A stretch of DNA of 64,000 bases. Source: CAVVAE01 sp963746185 (GTDB lineage Bacteria; Actinomycetota; Actinomycetes; Propionibacteriales; Nocardioidaceae). Where the stretch lies: NCBI GenBank assembly GCA_963746185.1, contig CAVVAE010000002.1, positions 372,001 to 436,000 of the forward strand. Direction: 5' to 3'. The position numbers and the translations under genes were made by a program. The notes beneath the pieces are model-generated. The model ran no database searches. It saw only the letters and a program-made list of their open reading frames with translations, and had not been told where the DNA came from. Shown here one piece after another: positions 53,326-61,105 of the stretch. Every line of letters starts with the position of its first letter. The stretch's first letter is position 1.

Positions 53326-53835
53326 CTAGTGCGCCTTGAAGTGGTCGAAGGGTTCCTTGCAGTCGTTGCAGACCCACAGGGACTTGCAGGCGGTCGAACC
53401 GAAACGGCTCAGCTCGCGCGTGTCGGGTGACCCGCACTGCGGGCAACGCAACGACAACGCGATCAGCACCTTCGAGTCACTCCGCGGTTGTGGGGGGACG
53501 ATGCCGTAGTCGAGAAGCTTCCGTTTGCCGGCGTCACTCATCCAATCCGTGGTCCACGCAGGTGCGAGCACGAGCCGCACCGTCACATCGTGAAAGCCCT
53601 TGTCTGCAAGGGCTTTCGTGACATCTTGCGTGATCGCGTCCATCGCCGGACAACCGGAGTACGTCGGTGTGATCGTCACCTCGACGTGACCCGAGTCGTC
53701 GAGGGAGACGTCGCGCAGGATGCCGAGGTCTTCGATTGTCAACACTGGCACTTCGGGATCGAGAACCCTCGCCACGATGGCCCGGACGCTCTCGGTGGAG
53801 TGTGCGGTAGCTGTTGTCTCCGCAGTCACGGCCAT
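53326..53835 (-). CDS. paaD: Phenylacetyl-CoA epoxidase accessory protein PaaD
   Basis: 169 aa from ATG 53835. A MIP18/SufT-like domain (VLDPEVPVLTIEDLGILRDV, TPTYSGCPAMDAI) followed by a C-terminal zinc ribbon (CPQCGSPDT ... CNDCKEPFDHF). PaaD is thought to help mature the iron centres of the complex. The ATG overlaps the paaC stop (TGATG). Confidence 0.95.
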   Translation of the reverse strand: MAVTAETTATAHSTESVRAIVARVLDPEVPVLTIEDLGILRDVSLDDSGHVEVTITPTYSGCPAMDAITQDVTKALADKGFHDVTVRLVLAPAWTTDWMSDAGKRKLLDYGIVPPQPRSDSKVLIALSLRCPQCGSPDTRELSRFGSTACKSLWVCNDCKEPFDHFKAH

Positions 53836-54629
53836 CACCACCGAGCGCCTGGGTGGGAGCGAGCGAGGTGCTGCATCTCGGCGAGCAGGTAACCCATCTG
53901 CTCGGTGTGGACGCCGCGCCTTCCGCCAGAGTGACGCACGTTTGTCTCGGGTCGCGTGAGGGTGGCCTCGGCCAGGACCTGGTCGACGTACGCAAGCACT
54001 GGTTGTTCGAGCTGTGACGGGTCGACGGCGACCCCGTGTCGGGTGAGTGTGCCGGTGATGTCGTCGGACTCGAAGAGCTCGGGAACGTAGGGCCACAAGT
54101 CGTCAAGACCACGCTGGATGCGTTCGTGAGACTCGTCGGTGCCGTCTCCGAGGCGCAGGGCCCATTGGGTGGCGTGGTCGCGGTGGTAGTCGACCTCCTT
54201 GACGGCCTTCGCCGCCACTGCTGCGAGGGTTTCATCGCTCGAGTTCTGCAACGCGGTGTAGAGCTCGAACTGGTAGGACGCGACGACGAGCATCCGCGCG
54301 ACGGTGTCTCCGAAATCGCCTCGCGCGAGCTCGAAGATCTGCGCATTGAGGAAGTCGCGCTCGTCGCGGAAGTACGCGAGCGCATCCTCGTCACGTCCGG
54401 CGCCCTCGAGCTCGCCGGCGTACGTCAGCAGTGAGCGCGCCTGACCAAGCTGGTCGAGGGCGATGTTGCCGAGCGCGACGTCCTCCTCGAGCTGGGGCGC
54501 GGCCGCGATCCAACCACCCAACCGCTGCGCGTAGATGAGCGCGTCGTCGGCCAGCCGCAACACATAAACCCACTTGTCAGGGTGTGGTCGTGTGGGGGCA
54601 CGACTGGAGGCTGACAACTCAGATGTCAT
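53835..54629 (-). CDS. paaC: Phenylacetyl-CoA epoxidase structural subunit PaaC
   Basis: 264 aa from ATG 54629 (MTSELSASSRAP). Ferritin-like helical subunit that pairs with PaaA but lacks a full diiron site: LRLADDALIYAQRLGGWIAAAPQLEEDVALGNIALD and KAVKEVDYHRDHATQW. The ATG overlaps the paaB stop by four bases. Belongs to the complex that epoxidises the aromatic ring of phenylacetyl-CoA. Confidence 0.95.
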   Translation of the reverse strand: MTSELSASSRAPTRPHPDKWVYVLRLADDALIYAQRLGGWIAAAPQLEEDVALGNIALDQLGQARSLLTYAGELEGAGRDEDALAYFRDERDFLNAQIFELARGDFGDTVARMLVVASYQFELYTALQNSSDETLAAVAAKAVKEVDYHRDHATQWALRLGDGTDESHERIQRGLDDLWPYVPELFESDDITGTLTRHGVAVDPSQLEQPVLAYVDQVLAEATLTRPETNVRHSGGRRGVHTEQMGYLLAEMQHLARSHPGARW

Positions 54630-54928
54630 AGGTGTTCCACGCCCTCTGGGACTTCGTAGAACGTGGGATGGCGGTAGATCTTGTCGCCGGCCGGATCGAA
54701 GAAGGAGTCCTTCTCGTCGGGACTGCTCGCCGTGATCTGATCCGCCGGCAACACCCAGATCGAGACGCCCTCTTGGCGCCGGGTGTAGAGATCGCGAGCG
54801 TTGCGCACGGCCATCTGCGCGTCGGGCGCGTGCAAGCTGCCGACGTGCACGTGGTTGAGCCCTCGCTTGGCGCGCACGAAGACCTCCCACAGCGGCCACT
54901 CGTTGCGTTCCGGCGATCGTTCGGTCAT
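54626..54928 (-). CDS. paaB: Phenylacetyl-CoA epoxidase subunit PaaB
   Basis: 100 aa from ATG 54928. The short bridging subunit of the epoxidase: WPLWEVFVRAKRGLNHVHVGSLH, MAVRNARDLYTRR and YRHPTFYEVPEGVEHL are the family landmarks. The ATG overlaps the paaA stop by four bases. Confidence 0.95.
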   Translation of the reverse strand: MTERSPERNEWPLWEVFVRAKRGLNHVHVGSLHAPDAQMAVRNARDLYTRRQEGVSIWVLPADQITASSPDEKDSFFDPAGDKIYRHPTFYEVPEGVEHL

Positions 54929-55923
54929 GCGGCCGACTCCGCTGTACGACGCTTGGCGGCATACGCGGCCGCCGCGTCGCGCACCCACGCGCCGTCCTCG
55001 TGGGCGTTGCGCCGGTGCTCCATCCGCTCTTTGTTGCACGGCCCGTTGCCCTTGATGACCTCGAACAGTTCGGTGAAGTCGATCTCCCCGAAGTCGTAGT
55101 GCGCGCGGTCGGCGTTCCACGCGAGCTCGGGGTCGGGAAGCGTGAGCCCAAGTGCCTCGGCCTGCGGCACCGTCATGTCGACGAACCGCTGGCGCAGGTC
55201 GTCGTTGCTGAACCGCTTGATGCCCCACGCCATCGACTGCGCGGAGTTTGGCGAGTCGGTGTCGGGAGGGCCGAACATCATCAGGCTCGGCCACCACCAT
55301 CGGGTGACGGCGTCCTGGGCCATGGCGTGCTGCTCAGGCGTGCCATGCGAAAGCGTGTTGAGGATCTCGAAGCCCTGGCGTTGGTGGAAGGACTCTTCTT
55401 TGCAGACCCGGATCATCGCGCGAGCGTAGGGACCGTAAGAGCACCGGCACAACGGCACCTGGTTGACGATCGCGGCCCCATCGACGAGCCACCCGATCGC
55501 GCCCATATCGGCCCAGGTCAGCGTCGGGTAGTTGAAGATCGAGGAGTACTTCTGACGACCGTTGTGCAGCATGTCGAGGAGGTCGGCACGATCAGCACCC
55601 AATGTCTCGGCGGCGGCGTAGAGGTAGAGCCCGTGGCCCGCCTCGTCCTGCACCTTCGCCATCAGGATCGCCTTGCGGCGCAGGCTGGGGGCGCGGCTGA
55701 TCCAGTTGCCCTCGGGCTGCATACCGATGATCTCTGAGTGGGCGTGCTGCGCGATCTGCCGGATCAGCGTCTTGCGGTAGGCGTCAGGCATGGAGTCGCG
55801 CGGCTCGATGCGGCCTTCGCCGTCGATGATCGCCTGGAACTCGGAGTCGAGGTCGGTGGCCTCGACGCGCGGTGGGGTGGACCGCTGGGAGTCGTCAGGC
55901 GCCTGGAAGTCGTTTCCGTACAT
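54925..55923 (-). CDS. paaA: Phenylacetyl-CoA epoxidase catalytic subunit PaaA
   Basis: 332 aa. The diiron monooxygenase subunit; metal ligands lie in helices AKVQDEAGHGLYLY and CKEESFHQRQGFEIL. Full family length with the conserved N-terminal DAYRKTLIRQIAQHAHSEIIGM. It leads paaABCDE, which opens the aerobic hybrid phenylacetate pathway. paaK, paaF-J, paaG and paaZ are not in the window. The upstream region has a promoter flanked by two identical boxes. Confidence 0.97.
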   Translation of the reverse strand: MYGNDFQAPDDSQRSTPPRVEATDLDSEFQAIIDGEGRIEPRDSMPDAYRKTLIRQIAQHAHSEIIGMQPEGNWISRAPSLRRKAILMAKVQDEAGHGLYLYAAAETLGADRADLLDMLHNGRQKYSSIFNYPTLTWADMGAIGWLVDGAAIVNQVPLCRCSYGPYARAMIRVCKEESFHQRQGFEILNTLSHGTPEQHAMAQDAVTRWWWPSLMMFGPPDTDSPNSAQSMAWGIKRFSNDDLRQRFVDMTVPQAEALGLTLPDPELAWNADRAHYDFGEIDFTELFEVIKGNGPCNKERMEHRRNAHEDGAWVRDAAAAYAAKRRTAESAA

Positions 55924-55942
55924 GCCCCTGAGTGTAGTCGGG

Positions 55943-55983
55943 ATGTAACACTTTCGCTACACGGGTGCTTATCGTATGTAACA
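55943..55983 (-). promoter_or_regulatory. paa operon promoter with two TGTTACAT boxes
   Basis: Minus strand: TTACAT (55976-55981), 16 nt, TAGCGA (55954-55959), a -35/-10 pair about 30 bp before paaA. TGTTACAT occurs twice as direct repeats at 55976-55983 (over the -35) and 55943-55950 (near the start point), 33 bp apart, about three helical turns. Likely operator of a phenylacetate regulator not in the window. The rest of the 445-bp stretch to the next gene holds a hairpin (56188-56220) and nothing else I recognise. Confidence 0.5.
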
Positions 55984-56187
55984 TCGCGCGCAGTCGATGA
56001 CGGCGCTCCCGCTCGGGACGCGGCGGCTCCTTGGGACCGAAGTCACGCCGCAGCTGCTCCATGTCTTCGAGCTGTTGCCGACCCGCAATTACCGCGCCCG
56101 CAAGAAGGCAGCCGTCTCATCGCGAGCGTTGATCTGGCGTTCGGCAAGAGCCCGGCGACGAGCTGACATTTCACCTAAATGGGCAAC

Positions 56188-56220
56188 GGACCCGGCCACC
56201 GGAGGGAGGTGGCCGGGTCC
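56188..56220. terminator. Perfect 13-bp hairpin
   Basis: GGACCCGGCCACC (56188-56200), loop GGAGGGA, GGTGGCCGGGTCC (56208-56220). No T-run on either side. It lies in a gene-free stretch between the divergent paa operon and a small plus-strand gene, where a terminator has no obvious gene to end; an RNA structure or remnant of a lost gene end is possible. Confidence 0.65.
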
Positions 56221-56368
56221 CTCGTCGTCCGCCGTCTGAGGTAGCCCGTAGGTGGGGTTGCGCCTAAGCCGCCTGCGCCTCAAGAGATAGGGCATCTGCC
56301 AGATCCGTAGGGGGTGCCTTACGAGCGAGAGTCGTATCAACAAAGACATCCCGACTCGAGGAGACGCC

Positions 56369-56545
56369 ATGTACCCCGCCCACACCGGCTCGATCCTGCT
56401 AGACATCGCCACCGACAAGCGCAACGAAGACATCGCGCGCGCAACACGCTCGCGCCGGGCCGCCTCCTACCGGACTCATGGACCGGCGAGGCGACCGAAG
56501 CACCCTTGGTGGTGGGGCCTGGCCCGTAGCCATCGAACCGCCTGA
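56369..56545 (+). CDS. Short orphan protein with a Trp triplet
   Basis: 58 aa: MYPAHTGSILLDIATDK, a basic helix IARATRSRRAAS, then KHPWWWGLARSH near the end. GAGGAG 6 nt before the ATG is a strong ribosome-binding site. The first half is helical and amphipathic, the second basic and aromatic. No family recognised. A 17-bp perfect hairpin follows 26 bp after the stop, as expected of a real transcription unit. Confidence 0.6.
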   Translation: MYPAHTGSILLDIATDKRNEDIARATRSRRAASYRTHGPARRPKHPWWWGLARSHRTA

Positions 56546-56570
56546 TCCGGCCCCGCCGTGGCCGGCAACC

Positions 56571-56608
56571 ACTGAGCCCTCGTGAAGCAACCTTCACGAG
56601 GGCTCAGT
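56571..56608 (+). terminator. Perfect 17-bp hairpin that carries the next gene's ribosome-binding site
   Basis: ACTGAGCCCTCGTGAAG (56571-56587), loop CAAC, CTTCACGAGGGCTCAGT (56592-56608). It ends the 58-aa gene unit. GAGGG in the second arm (56599-56603) is the only Shine-Dalgarno-like stretch before the glycosyltransferase start at 56615, so read-through transcripts would hide that site. Confidence 0.75.
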
Positions 56609-56614
56609 CACAAT

Positions 56615-58105
56615 GTGGCGGTGAATCTCGCGACGGGAGAACGCCCGGCCATCGACTGGCGAGGTCTCGCGCTTCTTGCAGCTGGCTTCGTCGCCCTCCT
56701 GGTCGCGTTCAGCGGGCGTTACGGGTATCACCGCGACGAGCTCTACTTCCTCGCGATCGGCAGCCACCCTGACTGGGGGTACGTCGACCAGCCGCCCCTC
56801 ATACCTCTCCTGGCACACGCGCTGGACGCCGGGTTCGACCATTCCCTCGTCCTGCTGCGACTCTCCGCCGCCATCGCCGGCGGCGCTGTCGTTCTCGTCA
56901 CCGGCCTGATCGCTCGGGAGCTCGGCGGTCGCCGGTCTGCTCAACTCTTCGCCGCCGCTTGCATGGCCGTGTCGTCGATCGCGATGGCGGCGAGTCACCT
57001 CGCCACAACCACGGCGTACGACCTCCTGGCGTGGACACTCCTGTCGTGGCTGCTCGTTCGCGCGATCCGCGACGACGGACGAGTTTGGTTGGCGGTCGGC
57101 CTCGTCGCCGGGATCGGCTTGGAAGTCAAGACGCTGGTCGTGTTCCTGTTGTTCGGTGTGGTGGTGGGCCTCCTGGTGGCCGGGCCACGGTCGGTGTTCC
57201 GGTCGGGGTGGCCCTATGGCGCTGCTCTGATCGCCGTGGCGCTGTGGCTCCCGAACCTGCTGTGGCAGGCAACGAACGGCTGGCCACAGCTCGACCTTGC
57301 CAAGGCGATCGCCGAGGGGGACTCCGGAACGAGCGACTCCCCGTTGAGCTTCGTGCTCCTCCAGTTCGGGCTGGTCAGCCCTGTGCTGGTGCCGGTCTGG
57401 GCGACCGGCGGGTGGCGACTGGCCCGGGATAGCACGGTGGCGCGCTGGCGATGCTTCGCCGTCGCGTATGCCGTGCTCTTCGTCGGCTATCTCGCGACCG
57501 GCGGGAAGGCCTATTACATCGCTGGCTTGTACCCGATCCTGTTGGCCGCGGGCGCGGAGCCGGTGCTCGCCTGGGCATCGCTTCGTCGTAGCAGGCGAAC
57601 GCTGCTCGGCGCTGCGCTCGGTTTCAGTCTGGTCGCGGCGTCCTACCTGTTCCTACCCATCGTGCCGGCGAAGAACGTCGACCCCTCACCGATCAGTGCA
57701 GTCAACTACGACGCCGGTGAACAGATCGGCTGGCCGGAGTTCGCGGAGACGGTCACAGCGTCGTACAAAGAGTTGAGTCCCGACGAACGAGCCCACGCGA
57801 TCTTCCTCGGGGGCAACTACGGCGAGACTGGCGCCGTACTGCGGTACGCGCCCGACATCCCGGCTTACGGCGTCCATAACAGCTTGTGGGATCTCGGTCC
57901 TCCCCCGTCCGACGCCGACACCGCCATCGTGGTCGGCTGGAACGAGGACGACCTGAGTCGCTGGTGCGACGACGTGCATCGGGTGGCCACGATCGAGAAC
58001 GACGCCGGAATCGACAACGACGAGGACGGCACACCGGTCTTCGTGTGCCGCGGTCTGCGCTCGACGTGGGTCGAGCTCTGGCCGGAGCTTCAACGCCTCG
58101 GCTAG
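56615..58105 (+). CDS. GT39-type membrane glycosyltransferase
   Basis: 496 aa from GTG 56615 (GTG 56621 is equally possible; a GTG at 56582 lies inside the hairpin). An integral-membrane glycosyltransferase of the PMT/ArnT group with about 10-12 helices. The catalytic acidic motif is in YGYHRDELYFLAIG and WGYVDQPPLIPLLAH, followed by LLRLSAAIAGGAVVLVTG. A soluble extracytoplasmic domain closes the protein. Such enzymes move sugars from polyprenyl phosphates to protein or lipid on the outer face. Acceptor unknown. Confidence 0.88.
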   Translation: MAVNLATGERPAIDWRGLALLAAGFVALLVAFSGRYGYHRDELYFLAIGSHPDWGYVDQPPLIPLLAHALDAGFDHSLVLLRLSAAIAGGAVVLVTGLIARELGGRRSAQLFAAACMAVSSIAMAASHLATTTAYDLLAWTLLSWLLVRAIRDDGRVWLAVGLVAGIGLEVKTLVVFLLFGVVVGLLVAGPRSVFRSGWPYGAALIAVALWLPNLLWQATNGWPQLDLAKAIAEGDSGTSDSPLSFVLLQFGLVSPVLVPVWATGGWRLARDSTVARWRCFAVAYAVLFVGYLATGGKAYYIAGLYPILLAAGAEPVLAWASLRRSRRTLLGAALGFSLVAASYLFLPIVPAKNVDPSPISAVNYDAGEQIGWPEFAETVTASYKELSPDERAHAIFLGGNYGETGAVLRYAPDIPAYGVHNSLWDLGPPPSDADTAIVVGWNEDDLSRWCDDVHRVATIENDAGIDNDEDGTPVFVCRGLRSTWVELWPELQRLG

Positions 58106-58183
58106 CGCGCCAAGCCCCAGCCAAATCGACCTGACAGTGCGGCCTGTCGATGTCACGATGGACTGCTTGCTTTCCCATCGGAG

Positions 58184-58705
58184 TTGCCGCATGACCTACG
58201 AATCCCTGCCCCGGCGTCGCTTCGGCCAGCCACCCAAGATGACGTCGACATGATTGCCGCCTGGCATCCGATTCCCTCCGCGGAGGTCATCGGGTGGTGG
58301 GAGGACCCGGACGTGCGGCCGTTCGTGATGCTCGGCGCCGACGGCGAACCGGTCGGGTACGGCGAGATATGGCTGGACTCCGAGGAGGACGAGGTCGAAC
58401 TGGCCCGACTGATCCTCCCTGCTGAACTGCGCGGCCGCGGATTTGGCCAGCGACTTGTCCGGCTGCTGGAGGCGAAGGCAGACACGACCGGGCTGGCGTT
58501 GACGATGCTGCGGGTCGAACCCGACAACGACCGGGCTATCCGCTGCTATCTGGCCTGTGACTTCGAACGGCTCGGTCCCGAGGAGTCGGCGGAGTGGAAC
58601 AAGGGGCAACGCCGCGAGTGGGTCTGGATGACAGCCAAGCCGAAAGACGCGTCGAGTCACGCCGCCGGCGAGAGTGAGCCGGCGGAAGGACATCTAGGCC
58701 GCTAG
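58184..58705 (+). CDS. GNAT family N-acetyltransferase
   Basis: 173 aa with a probable TTG start at 58184; an internal ATG at 58250 is an alternative. The acetyl-CoA motif is LILPAELRGRGFGQRLVRLL (about residues 77-96), followed by LTMLRVEPDNDRAIRCYLACDFERL, typical of ribosomal or aminoglycoside-type acetyltransferases. Substrate unknown. Confidence 0.82.
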   Translation: MPHDLRIPAPASLRPATQDDVDMIAAWHPIPSAEVIGWWEDPDVRPFVMLGADGEPVGYGEIWLDSEEDEVELARLILPAELRGRGFGQRLVRLLEAKADTTGLALTMLRVEPDNDRAIRCYLACDFERLGPEESAEWNKGQRREWVWMTAKPKDASSHAAGESEPAEGHLGR

Positions 58706-58765
58706 TCGCGGGCCACATTTCCGCGATCGCCGGTGGCGACGACAACCTGCTCACGGACGCAGCAA

Positions 58766-58815
58766 AGGGTGGTTGCGGTGCACAGGCCCCCTCGCCTGTG
58801 CAACGCAACCACCCT
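58766..58815. terminator. Bidirectional terminator-like hairpin
   Basis: AGGGTGGTTGCG and TGCACAGG (58766-58777, 58779-58786) pair with CCTGTGCA and CGCAACCACCCT (58795-58802, 58804-58815), one mismatch between the two blocks, loop CCCCCTCG. It lies between the convergent GNAT and MFS genes and can serve both. Confidence 0.8.
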
Positions 58816-58852
58816 CTCGGTCGATCGAGACCGACCTTGTTCTGCAGCTTCC

Positions 58853-60298
58853 TTATGCGGGCTCGAGCGCCAGCTCGGGCTCCGTGTCAGGAACGGCGGC
58901 TGTCAGCTCGTCGTCGCGGATCAAGACGAGTGCGAGTACCACTCCCACCGCGGCGATAGCGGCACCCACCAAGAACGCGAGCTGGAAGCCCGAAACCATG
59001 GCGTCCGGAACGGCCGTTCCGGTGCCCAGCTTGTTCTCGGTCCGAGTGATCGCGATCGTCGACAGCAACGCGATGCCAACGGCGCCACCGATCTGCTGTG
59101 ACGTGTTGATCAGACCAGAAGCAAGGCCTGCCTCTTCCTGACGCACACCGGCGAGGGCGGCGATCGAGATAGGCACGAAGCACAGCGCCATACCGAGCGC
59201 GACGATCAGGAAGCCGGGCAGCAGCGCGGTCGCGTAACCGTCGCCCACATCGATTCGGGTGAAGTACAGCATCCCGACTGCCAGCAGGGCCATGCCTGTG
59301 GCGATCAGCGGCCGTACACCAACCTTGCTGACGAGCGCGGCGGCGACGTTCGCCCAGATAATCGACGTTCCTGCAACAGCCAGGTACGCAACGCCGGTCT
59401 TCATCGGCGAGTAGTGCAGCACTTGCTGCATGTACAAGGTGAGCATCAAAAACATCGAGAACAGGGCGGTACCGAGGATGAAGCCGGCGACGTTCGCGCC
59501 GAGCACCGTCTTCGTCCGCAGGATCTCGAACCTCATCAGAGGCTCGGCCGTGCGGTTCTCCCAGTAGACGAAACCGGCCAGCAAGGCGAGCGCGAGGGCG
59601 AAGACGCCGATCGTGCGGCCTGAGGACCAGCCCCACTCGTGGCCCTGTGTGATACCAAGCACGAACGTGCTTAGGCCGGCAGTGACGAGTACGGCGCCGA
59701 GGGTGTCGAAGCTACTGACACGGGTGTCGCGGCTCTCGCCGAGCAGCACCGGGATCAGGGCGAGCGCGACGACTCCGACCGGGATGTTGACGAAGAAGAT
59801 CCACTCCCACGACAACGCGTCGGTCAGGACGCCGCCGAGCAGAACTCCAGCTGCCGCGCCGAAGCCGCCGACGGCGCCCCAGACACCCAGCGCGATGTTG
59901 CGGTCGCGCCCTTCGTGGAAGGAAGTCATGAGAATCGACAGCGCGGCCGGCGAGATCGCAGCGGCACCGATGCCCTGCAACGCACGAGCCCCGATCAGTG
60001 AGGCTTCAGACCAGGCCATGCCGCAGAGGAACGAGCCGATGACGAAGGCCACTATGCCGAGCACAAAGACGCGGCGGCGGCCGAGCAGGTCGGCACTTCG
60101 ACCGCCCAGCAGGAGGAGTCCTCCGAAGGCCAGCGCATAGGCGCTGATGACCCATTGCAGGTTGCCTTGTGAGAACCCCAGGTCGACTTGGATAGATGGG
60201 AGGGCGACGTTCACGACCGCGATGTCGAGGACGACCATGAACTGCACGGCGCTGAGCAGTGCCAGCCCGAACCATTTCAGGTGTGGTGAGGTGATCAT
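58853..60298 (-). CDS. MFS drug exporter, DHA2/EmrB type
   Basis: 481 aa from ATG 60298, with GAGAGAAAG upstream. A proton-coupled 14-helix exporter: MVVLDIAVVNVALPSIQVDLG (motif D1), GRSADLLGRRRVFVLG (motif A), RALQGIGAAAISPAALSIL and the helix-5 GxxxGPxxGG variant. Divergent from the HxlR gene with shared, tightly packed promoters, so probably its target. Substrate unknown. Confidence 0.93.
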   Translation of the reverse strand: MITSPHLKWFGLALLSAVQFMVVLDIAVVNVALPSIQVDLGFSQGNLQWVISAYALAFGGLLLLGGRSADLLGRRRVFVLGIVAFVIGSFLCGMAWSEASLIGARALQGIGAAAISPAALSILMTSFHEGRDRNIALGVWGAVGGFGAAAGVLLGGVLTDALSWEWIFFVNIPVGVVALALIPVLLGESRDTRVSSFDTLGAVLVTAGLSTFVLGITQGHEWGWSSGRTIGVFALALALLAGFVYWENRTAEPLMRFEILRTKTVLGANVAGFILGTALFSMFLMLTLYMQQVLHYSPMKTGVAYLAVAGTSIIWANVAAALVSKVGVRPLIATGMALLAVGMLYFTRIDVGDGYATALLPGFLIVALGMALCFVPISIAALAGVRQEEAGLASGLINTSQQIGGAVGIALLSTIAITRTENKLGTGTAVPDAMVSGFQLAFLVGAAIAAVGVVLALVLIRDDELTAAVPDTEPELALEPA

Positions 60299-60332
60299 GA
60301 TTTGGCTTTCTCTCAGATAGTCAGTTCTTCCG

Positions 60333-60399
60333 AACGTACAGAGAGAACTTTCAAATGGCAAGCGATTTATTTGCAATAGGAAGTAGTGCCCGGCATACT
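60333..60399. promoter_or_regulatory. Divergent promoters and operator, MFS/HxlR
   Basis: Minus strand: TTGCCA (60356-60361), 17 nt, TACGTT (60333-60338), for the MFS gene. Plus strand: TTGCAA (60371-60376), 17 nt, CATACT (60394-60399), for the HxlR gene, placing the transcript start at or just before the ATG 60408 (leaderless). An imperfect inverted pair TTTCAAAT (60349-60356) and ATTTGCAA (60369-60376) overlaps both -35 boxes in an A+T-rich island. Confidence 0.6.
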
Positions 60400-60407
60400 G
60401 GGTAGTC

Positions 60408-61028
60408 ATGAAGGGTTACGACCAGTACTGCCCCATCGCCCACTCGCTCGGTCTCGTGGGCGAGCGCTGGACGCTGCTCGTCGTCCGTGAACTGCTCTAC
60501 GGACCCAACCGCTACACCGACCTGGTGGATCATCTTCCCGGTATCGGCACCAGGATCCTGGCCTCCCGGCTCAAGGAGCTCGAGGCGGCCGGTCTGATCA
60601 CCAAGCGTCGGATGCCGCCGCCTGCGGCTTCGACCGTCTACGAACTTACCGACGAGGGTCGGATGCTGCGACCGGTTTTACATGAGCTCTCGAGGTTCGG
60701 CGCACGACTGCTCGGACCGCCTCCTACAGAGGCACTCGAATCGGGTTGGCTGCTGCATGCACTCGACATCGGGCTGGCACCGGTCTCCCCCGCCGGCATC
60801 ATCGCGTTCCGGGTGGGTGAAGAGGAAGCATCGTTGGTCGAAGGCGTCGTCACAGCTGGCATCGCCGACGACTACGACGTACTCGTCGAGGCTGACCCGA
60901 CCGCCTTCTACTACCTGATCGTCGAGGGCAAGCATGAGGGCGTCCGCATCGAGGGCGACCAAGAGCTGCTCGACCGGCTGATCCAGCGCTTCGCACCTGC
61001 GCCTACGCGAGCGCCCGCTCCCGCCTGA
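60408..61028 (+). CDS. HxlR family transcriptional regulator with C-terminal SCP2-like domain
   Basis: 206 aa. The N-terminal winged helix (residues 1-95) has the HxlR start YCPIAHSLGLVGERWTLLVV, RYTDLVDHLPGIGTRILASRLKELE and the wing PPAASTVYELTDEGR. The C-terminal ~95 residues resemble an SCP2/sterol-carrier-like ligand pocket, as in a common actinobacterial subtype. No ribosome-binding site; the promoter suggests leaderless translation. Divergent from the MFS exporter. Confidence 0.9.
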   Translation: MKGYDQYCPIAHSLGLVGERWTLLVVRELLYGPNRYTDLVDHLPGIGTRILASRLKELEAAGLITKRRMPPPAASTVYELTDEGRMLRPVLHELSRFGARLLGPPPTEALESGWLLHALDIGLAPVSPAGIIAFRVGEEEASLVEGVVTAGIADDYDVLVEADPTAFYYLIVEGKHEGVRIEGDQELLDRLIQRFAPAPTRAPAPA

Positions 61029-61105
61029 GGTCGGCCAAGCGGACTCCCGGTCCGCAGGGCTAGGGTGCCGGAGGCACTCGCTCGAACGAACCCACGGGAG
61101 CACAC

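Noticed and set aside
56089..56433. Minus-strand 114-codon open frame near the paa upstream region
   Set aside because: Crosses the 13-bp hairpin and opposes the 58-aa gene; basic low-complexity product without family.
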